Below, one piece after another: positions 5,663 to 9,154 of a stretch of 9,154 nucleotides of DNA. The stretch's first letter is position 1. The number at the start of each line of letters is the position of its first letter. The notes below the pieces were generated by a model. The model made no database searches, had not been told where the DNA came from, and was given only the letters and a program-made list of their open reading frames with translations. The position numbers were made by a program, and so were the translations under genes. The DNA comes from Trueperaceae bacterium (lineage in GTDB: Bacteria; Deinococcota; Deinococci; Deinococcales; Trueperaceae), in the NCBI GenBank assembly GCA_029210865.1, contig JARGGE010000089.1, forward strand, positions 1 to 9,154, read 5' to 3'.

Positions 5663-6990
5663 TCGCCGAGCGGCTGCTCACCCGCCGCCTCCGCGGCCTG
5701 CGCGACCAACAGCTGACGCTCGAGCCGCACCGCCCCGGCGACCTGCCGGCACCGACGCGCGACGGCGGCTACTTGCTCTACGCGCACGTGCCCTTCTGCG
5801 AGCTGCTGTGCCCCTACTGCTCGTTCAACCGCTTCCCCTTCCGCGAGGAGGCGGCGCGCGCCTACTTCGCCTCGCTCCGCGACGAGATGCGGATGGTGGC
5901 CGACCTCGGCTACCGCTTCAACGACATGTACATCGGCGGTGGCACGCCCACCGTGCTGGTCGACGAGCTGGCGGCGACGATCGACCTCGCCCGCGAGCTC
6001 TTCGACATCGACGAGGTGTCCACCGAGACCAACCCGAACCACCTGACCGACGCGGTGCTCGGCCCGCTCGAGGGACGCGTGCAGCGCATGTCGGTGGGCG
6101 TGCAGAGCCTCGACGACGAGCTGCTCAAGCAGATGAAGCGCCACGACAAGTACGGCTCGGCGGCGCAGGTGCTCAAGGGCCTCGACTTCGCGCGCGGCAA
6201 GCTGCCGACCCTGAACGTCGACATGATCTTCAACCTGCCCTCGCTAACCGACGAGGTGCTGCTGCGCGACCTCGAGCTGCTCGAGCACGTCGGCGCCGAC
6301 CAGATCACCTACTACCCGCTGATGGTCTCGCCGGCCGTCGAGAAGCCGCTCGAACGCGCGCTCGGCAAGGTCGACTACGCGCGCGAGGAGCGCCAGTACC
6401 GGCTGCTCTCGCGAACGCTCTCGAAGACCCACCGCCCGACGTCGGCCTGGGCCTTCTCGCGCGACCCCGCCCGCCTGATCGACGAGTACATCGTCGACCA
6501 CGACGAGTACGTGGGCGTCGGCAGCGGCAGCTTCAGCTACCTGGGGGGCGAGATCTACGCCAACACCTTCTCGCTGCGCGCCTACCGCGAGGCGATCGAG
6601 AAGGGGCATCCCTCGGTCGACGCGCGCATGCGCCTGCACCGCCGCGACCAGCTGCGCTACCGGCTGATGATGGACCTGTTCGGGCTGCGGCTCGACAAGA
6701 AGGCGTTCGCCACCGCGCACGGCGTCTCCGTCGAACGCTCGCTCTTCACCGAGTACGCCTTCCTCAAGGCCGCCGGCGCCTTCTCGCGCGACGACGCCCA
6801 GGCCCTCGAGCTCACCGAATCCGGCCGCTACCTGCTGGTGGTCATGATGCGCGAGTTCTTCATCGGCGTGAACGGCATCCGCGACCTCGCCCGCGCCCGC
6901 CTGCCCGAGGCCGAGCGCGTGCTGTTCGACGAACCGGCCGCCTGCAGCCGCCCGATCCGGATGCCGCAACCGGTGCTCGCGGGGGACTGA
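5659..6990 (+). CDS. Radical SAM protein of the HemN/HemW (coproporphyrinogen oxidase-like) family
   Basis: From the GTG at 5659 the protein has 443 residues. HVPFCELLCPYCSFN holds the CX3CX2C cluster ligands (C47, C51, C54) of radical SAM enzymes, with the Tyr before the last Cys that marks this family. GGGTPT (93-98) and the later ETNPNHL and MSVGVQSLDDELLKQMKRHD segments are the SAM-binding and barrel motifs of HemN/HemW. GVGSGSFSYLGGEIYANTF lies at the end of the core, followed by a HemN_C-like domain (DLFGLRLDKKAFATAHG, and LELTESGRYLL). HemN makes protoporphyrinogen anaerobically; HemW and HutW handle haem. The N-terminal tripwire segment of true HemN is absent, so oxidase activity should not be assumed, and no haem genes are adjacent. 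A GTG at 5608 in the same frame is possible but would add a Pro/Arg-rich stretch that does not look like a family N-terminus. Confidence 0.9.
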   Translation: MIAERLLTRRLRGLRDQQLTLEPHRPGDLPAPTRDGGYLLYAHVPFCELLCPYCSFNRFPFREEAARAYFASLRDEMRMVADLGYRFNDMYIGGGTPTVLVDELAATIDLARELFDIDEVSTETNPNHLTDAVLGPLEGRVQRMSVGVQSLDDELLKQMKRHDKYGSAAQVLKGLDFARGKLPTLNVDMIFNLPSLTDEVLLRDLELLEHVGADQITYYPLMVSPAVEKPLERALGKVDYAREERQYRLLSRTLSKTHRPTSAWAFSRDPARLIDEYIVDHDEYVGVGSGSFSYLGGEIYANTFSLRAYREAIEKGHPSVDARMRLHRRDQLRYRLMMDLFGLRLDKKAFATAHGVSVERSLFTEYAFLKAAGAFSRDDAQALELTESGRYLLVVMMREFFIGVNGIRDLARARLPEAERVLFDEPAACSRPIRMPQPVLAGD

Positions 6991-7010
6991 CCGCCGGCCC
7001 CGCACCACCG

Positions 7011-7026
7011 CGGGACGCGCGTCCCG
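7011..7026 (+). promoter_or_regulatory. 16-base perfect palindrome upstream of the repressor gene
   Basis: CGGGACGCGCGTCCCG is identical to its reverse complement. It lies 20 bases behind the radical SAM stop and just upstream of where the -35 region of the repressor gene would be. It could be an operator for the ArsR-type repressor, a site for another regulator, or the stem of a weak terminator for the gene before it; no T-run follows. It does not resemble the AT-rich ArsR operators known from E. coli. Confidence 0.35.
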
Positions 7027-7047
7027 GACCGCGTGCATCCATGGGCG

Positions 7048-7053
7048 TACGCT
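7048..7053 (+). promoter_or_regulatory. -10 box for a leaderless transcript of the ArsR-type repressor
   Basis: TACGCT fits TANNNT and ends 6 bases before the GTG at 7060. It sits within an 8-base palindrome, GCGTACGC (7045-7052), so a dimeric repressor bound there would cover the promoter. A second short dyad, CAACG-CT-CGTTG (7070-7081), lies in the first codons. Either could serve autorepression. Confidence 0.45.
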
Positions 7054-7059
7054 TCAGCC

Positions 7060-7401
7060 GTGGTTGAAGCAACGCTCGTTGAATCGTTCGAGGCGCAGGC
7101 CCAGGCCTTCAAGGCGCTCGGCGAGCCCACCCGGCTCCGGATCCTCGCCCACCTGCAGGCCGGCGAGTCGTGCGCGTGCGAGGTGCAGCAGGCGCTCGAC
7201 GTCCCCGCCAACCTGCTGTCGCACCACCTGAAGGTGCTGCGGGAAGCCGGGCTCGTGCACGGCACCCGCCGCGGCCGCTGGATCGATTACCGCATCGAAC
7301 CGACCGCCCTCGCGCTCCTCGCCTCGGTGCTGACGGCCGTGGCCGAGCGCCCGGCGCCGACCCGCTGCGCGACCGGCCTCGACCGGACGGCCGCGGCATG
7401 A
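7060..7401 (+). CDS. ArsR/SmtB-family metalloid-sensing repressor
   Basis: This 113-residue winged-helix repressor heads a three-gene cassette. AFKALGEPTRLRILAHLQAGESCACEVQQAL (16-46) is the typical ArsR N-terminal core. Within it C38 and C40 form the CxC pair on the third helix that binds As(III) or Sb(III) in the E. coli-type ArsR (there as CVC). The recognition helix follows in VPANLLSHHLKVLREAGLV, and the wing in GTRRGRWIDYRIE. A third cysteine, C103, near the C-terminus might complete a three-sulfur site, as in some other ArsR proteins. The GTG at 7060 is chosen because a -10 box lies 6 bases before it; the GTG at 7033 would lie upstream of that promoter. The stop overlaps the permease start as ATGA. 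It most likely represses the cassette until a soft metal or metalloid binds. Confidence 0.93.
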   Translation: MVEATLVESFEAQAQAFKALGEPTRLRILAHLQAGESCACEVQQALDVPANLLSHHLKVLREAGLVHGTRRGRWIDYRIEPTALALLASVLTAVAERPAPTRCATGLDRTAAA

Positions 7402-8462
7402 GCACGCCCAGCGGGGTCACGTCGCGCACGCGGCGACCCGTCGACCCGTCCTGGCCGTGGGTCGGCGCCGCCACCCTCGCCTGGATCGCCGCCTACCGCA
7501 CGATCCTGCCCTTCTGGAACTGGGCGATCTACGACGCGCTCGGCCTCGACCCGGCCAGCCACTGGGGCCAGGCCGCCCACTTCTTCTTCTACGACACCAC
7601 CAAGATCCTGCTCCTGCTGGGCGGCATCGTCTTCCTGGTCGCCGTCCTCCGCAGCTTCATGAGCGTCGCCCGCACGCGCGCCCTGCTGGGCGGCAAGCGC
7701 GAGGGCGTCGGCAACGTGCTCGCCGCCGGGCTCGGCGTCGTCACGCCCTTCTGCTCGTGCAGCGCGGTGCCGGCCTTCATCGGCTTCGTCACCGCCGGCG
7801 TGCCGCTGGGGGTCACGCTCTCGTTCCTGATCGCGAGCCCCATGGTCGACGTGGTCGCCGTGACGCTCCTCTACGGGCTCTTCGGCTGGCGGATCGCGGC
7901 GCTGTACGTCGTCAGCGGCCTGGTCCTGGCCACGCTGGCCGGCTTCTTCCTGGGCCGCCTGAAGCTCGAGCGCCACGTGGAGGGCTTCGTCTACGCCATG
8001 CAGGTCGGCAGCGGCCTGAGCGTGGACGCCGACGCCGCCCCGACCTGGCGCGAACGCTTCGCGGGCGGCCTGGACGAGGTGCGGACGGTCGTCGGCAAGA
8101 TCTGGCCCTACCTGCTGGTGGGCATCGGCGTCGGCGCCGCGATCCACGGTTGGGTGCCCGAATCCTTCTTCGTCCGGATCGCCTCACCCGACAACGTCTT
8201 CGCGGTTCCGATGGCCGTGCTGCTCGGTATCCCACTCTACGGCAACGTCGCGGGCATCCTCCCGCTGGTGGGGGCGCTGCAAGCCAAGGACATCGCGATG
8301 GGCACGCTGCTCGCCTTCATGATGGCGGTGGTGGCGCTGTCGCTCCCCGAGATGATCCTGCTGCGGCAGGTGCTCAAGCCCCGCCTGATCGCCGTCGTGA
8401 TCGCCGTGGTCGGCGGCGGCATCCTCTTCACCGGTTACCTCTTCAACGCCATCCTGGGCTGA
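7398..8462 (+). CDS. ArsP/YraQ-type permease (DUF318, UPF0718)
   Basis: This 354-residue inner-membrane protein has about eight hydrophobic segments and the family signature GVVTPFCSCSAVPAFIGFVTAGVPLGVTLSFLIASPMV (113-150), in which C119 and C121 flank a serine. A second half-repeat contains GIPLYGNVAGILPLVGALQAKDIAMGTLLAFMMAVVALSLPEMILLRQVL (277-326). A soluble loop, rich in charge, lies at about 185-230. ArsP of Campylobacter exports trivalent organoarsenicals; many other family members have no proven substrate. The ATG overlaps the repressor stop by 4 bases, so the two are co-translated, and a thioredoxin-like gene follows 24 bases on. The context points to export of a thiophilic compound. 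Organoarsenical is a reasonable guess but copper or another thiol-reactive substrate is not excluded. Confidence 0.92.
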   Translation: MSTPSGVTSRTRRPVDPSWPWVGAATLAWIAAYRTILPFWNWAIYDALGLDPASHWGQAAHFFFYDTTKILLLLGGIVFLVAVLRSFMSVARTRALLGGKREGVGNVLAAGLGVVTPFCSCSAVPAFIGFVTAGVPLGVTLSFLIASPMVDVVAVTLLYGLFGWRIAALYVVSGLVLATLAGFFLGRLKLERHVEGFVYAMQVGSGLSVDADAAPTWRERFAGGLDEVRTVVGKIWPYLLVGIGVGAAIHGWVPESFFVRIASPDNVFAVPMAVLLGIPLYGNVAGILPLVGALQAKDIAMGTLLAFMMAVVALSLPEMILLRQVLKPRLIAVVIAVVGGGILFTGYLFNAILG

Positions 8463-8475
8463 GGCCCACCCTCCG

Positions 8476-8481
8476 AAGGAG
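8476..8481 (+). promoter_or_regulatory. Ribosome binding site of the thioredoxin-like gene
   Basis: AAGGAG, 5 bases before the ATG at 8487. A strong site in the short gap after the permease, in line with high translation of a small soluble partner protein. Confidence 0.75.
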
Positions 8482-8486
8482 ACCCC

Positions 8487-8720
8487 ATGAACGTCAAGGT
8501 GCTCGGACCCGGTTGCGCCAACTGCAGTGCCACCGTCGCCCTCATCGAACAGGTCGCCAAGGCCAAGGGCCTCGACGTGACCATCGAGAAGGTCGAGGAC
8601 CTGCCGTCCATCATGAGCTACGGCGTGATGGCCACGCCCGGCGTCGTCATCGACGGCAGCGTCGTCCACGCGGGCGGCCGCCCCACCCAGGCCAAGATCG
8701 AGCAGCTCCTCGGCGGCTGA
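8487..8720 (+). CDS. Small thioredoxin-like CxxC protein (redox-active disulfide protein 2 family)
   Basis: The protein has 77 residues, about the size of a minimal thioredoxin fold (Thioredoxin_3). The redox pair C10-A-N-C13 follows the first strand (MNVKVLGPG), and P51 in MATPGVVIDGSVV is the cis-proline facing the disulfide. There is no signal peptide, so it acts in the cytoplasm. Such proteins are often found next to DUF318 permeases and ArsR repressors, as here. The partnership suggests it reduces or hands over a thiol-bound substrate to the permease, or keeps the permease cysteines reduced; neither has been shown by the sequence. It starts 24 bases after the permease stop and is the last gene of the cassette. 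Confidence 0.92.
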   Translation: MNVKVLGPGCANCSATVALIEQVAKAKGLDVTIEKVEDLPSIMSYGVMATPGVVIDGSVVHAGGRPTQAKIEQLLGG

Positions 8721-8796
8721 GGGCCGGAACACGCAGCGCGCGAACGGTGCGGCGGCGGCACGCGGCCCATCCCCGGACCGCTTGAGCACCCCGCGG

Positions 8797-8802
8797 TAGG
8801 GT
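8797..8802 (+). promoter_or_regulatory. Weak candidate -10 box for the LuxR-family regulator
   Basis: TAGGGT fits TANNNT and ends 13 bases before the ATG at 8816, so a leader of about 6-7 bases would result. No -35 box at normal spacing was found. It overlaps the right arm of a weak 5-base dyad (ACCGC at 8777-8781, GCGGT at 8793-8797). Confidence 0.25.
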
Positions 8803-8815
8803 CGGGACCAGCACC

Positions 8816-9154
8816 ATGGCCCCGACCCCGCTTCTCGCCACGAAGCTGTTCGCGCCGCCGGCGCGCCCGGACGCCGTGCCGCGTCCGGGTCTGGTGGCGC
8901 GCCTCGAGGCGGGGGCCCGCGGGCGCCTGACGGTGGTCGCCGCGCCCGCGGGGTTCGGCAAGTCGACGCTGGTCTCGGCCTGGACCGCCCGCACCCGCCT
9001 GCCCGTCGCCTGGCTGTCGCTCGACGCCGATGACAACGATCCCGTGCGCTTTCTCTCTTATCTTACCGCTGCGTTGCATCGGATCGGCATCGCGACGGCA
9101 GTCGATGTTGTCGCCGGACCGGAGTTGTTGAGGTCCTCTCAGCTTGAGCGAGCC
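8816..9154 (+). CDS. MalT/LAL-type LuxR-family transcriptional regulator (N-terminal part, cut by window edge)
   Basis: The first 113 codons of a large regulator run off the right edge. The opening TPLLATKLFAPPARPDAVPRPGLVARLE is the standard N-terminus of LAL (large ATP-binding LuxR) proteins. AAPAGFGKSTLVSAW (residues 42-56) contains the P-loop of the STAND-type ATPase domain, and VAWLSLDADDNDPVRFLSYLTAAL is the usual next block. Full-length relatives have roughly 800-900 residues, with TPR-like repeats and a C-terminal LuxR helix-turn-helix that cannot be seen here. They respond to small inducers, as MalT does to maltotriose; the signal here is unknown. The ATG lies 95 bases after the thioredoxin-like gene, so it is probably separately transcribed. 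From about 9051 the GC content drops from about 78 to about 59 percent, with many T-ending codons. Confidence 0.88.
   Translation, partial: MAPTPLLATKLFAPPARPDAVPRPGLVARLEAGARGRLTVVAAPAGFGKSTLVSAWTARTRLPVAWLSLDADDNDPVRFLSYLTAALHRIGIATAVDVVAGPELLRSSQLERA

Noticed and set aside
7170..7397. A 76-codon upstream extension of the permease frame, overlapping the ArsR-type gene
   Set aside because: The added residues are Arg/Ala/Pro-rich and out of frame inside a well-supported repressor; the ATG at 7398 with the ATGA overlap is the normal family start.
8721..8815. A terminator after the thioredoxin-like gene
   Set aside because: Only a 5-base dyad (8777-8781 with 8793-8797) and a 4-base stem are visible, with no T-run; too weak to call.
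1..9154. RNA genes, CRISPR repeats, insertion sequences, prophage or defence clusters
   Set aside because: I looked on both strands for tRNA-like cloverleaf signals, regularly spaced repeats, transposase motifs and terminal inverted repeats, and saw none. The HEPN-like motif alone is not enough to call a defence system.

Overview
This is a GC-rich window (mostly above 65 percent, above 75 percent in places) with short intergenic gaps and GTG starts. It is probably from a member of the Deinococcota, perhaps Trueperaceae-like, but this is an inference with moderate-to-low confidence. Two things point that way. Several genes have a TANNNT -10 element 5 to 7 bases before the start codon, the pattern of leaderless transcripts that are common in that phylum. 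The phosphate-binding protein has a plain signal peptide ending in ATAAAQ with no lipobox cysteine, which implies a periplasm. High-GC Actinomycetota also use leaderless genes and are the main alternative.

Left block (1-3682, minus strand): a high-affinity phosphate uptake operon in the order pstS, pstC, pstA, pstB, with pstB cut by the left edge. The pstC/pstA and pstA/pstB junctions are 4-base stop/start overlaps. pstS is separated from pstC by 166 bases containing two strong hairpins, which suggests the binding protein is made in excess over the membrane parts. A Pho-box-like 11-base-spaced repeat and a -10 element lie just upstream of pstS.

Middle block (3716-5494, minus strand): a protein with an N-terminal HEPN-like helical region and C-terminal CBS domains, preceded by a shortened homologue of monomeric sarcosine oxidase that keeps its FAD-binding and covalent-flavin residues but lacks the segment carrying the oxygen-activating lysine.

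Right block (5606-8720, plus strand): a radical SAM protein of the HemN/HemW family, possibly translated through a short upstream ORF that overlaps its GTG start. Next comes a three-gene cassette: an ArsR-type repressor with a CxC metal-binding pair, an ArsP/YraQ-type (DUF318) permease and a 77-residue CxxC thioredoxin-like protein. This is probably a metalloid or thiol-linked export module controlled by the repressor.

Right edge (8816-9154, plus strand): the first 113 codons of a MalT/LAL-type LuxR-family regulator, whose last 100 bases drop sharply in GC.

No RNA genes, insertion sequences, CRISPR arrays or replication origins were seen, and no gene-free stretch exceeds 300 bases. I do not see a clear new multi-gene system. 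The best leads are the degenerate oxidase, the HEPN-CBS fusion, the coupled leader ORF and the composition break in the regulator.
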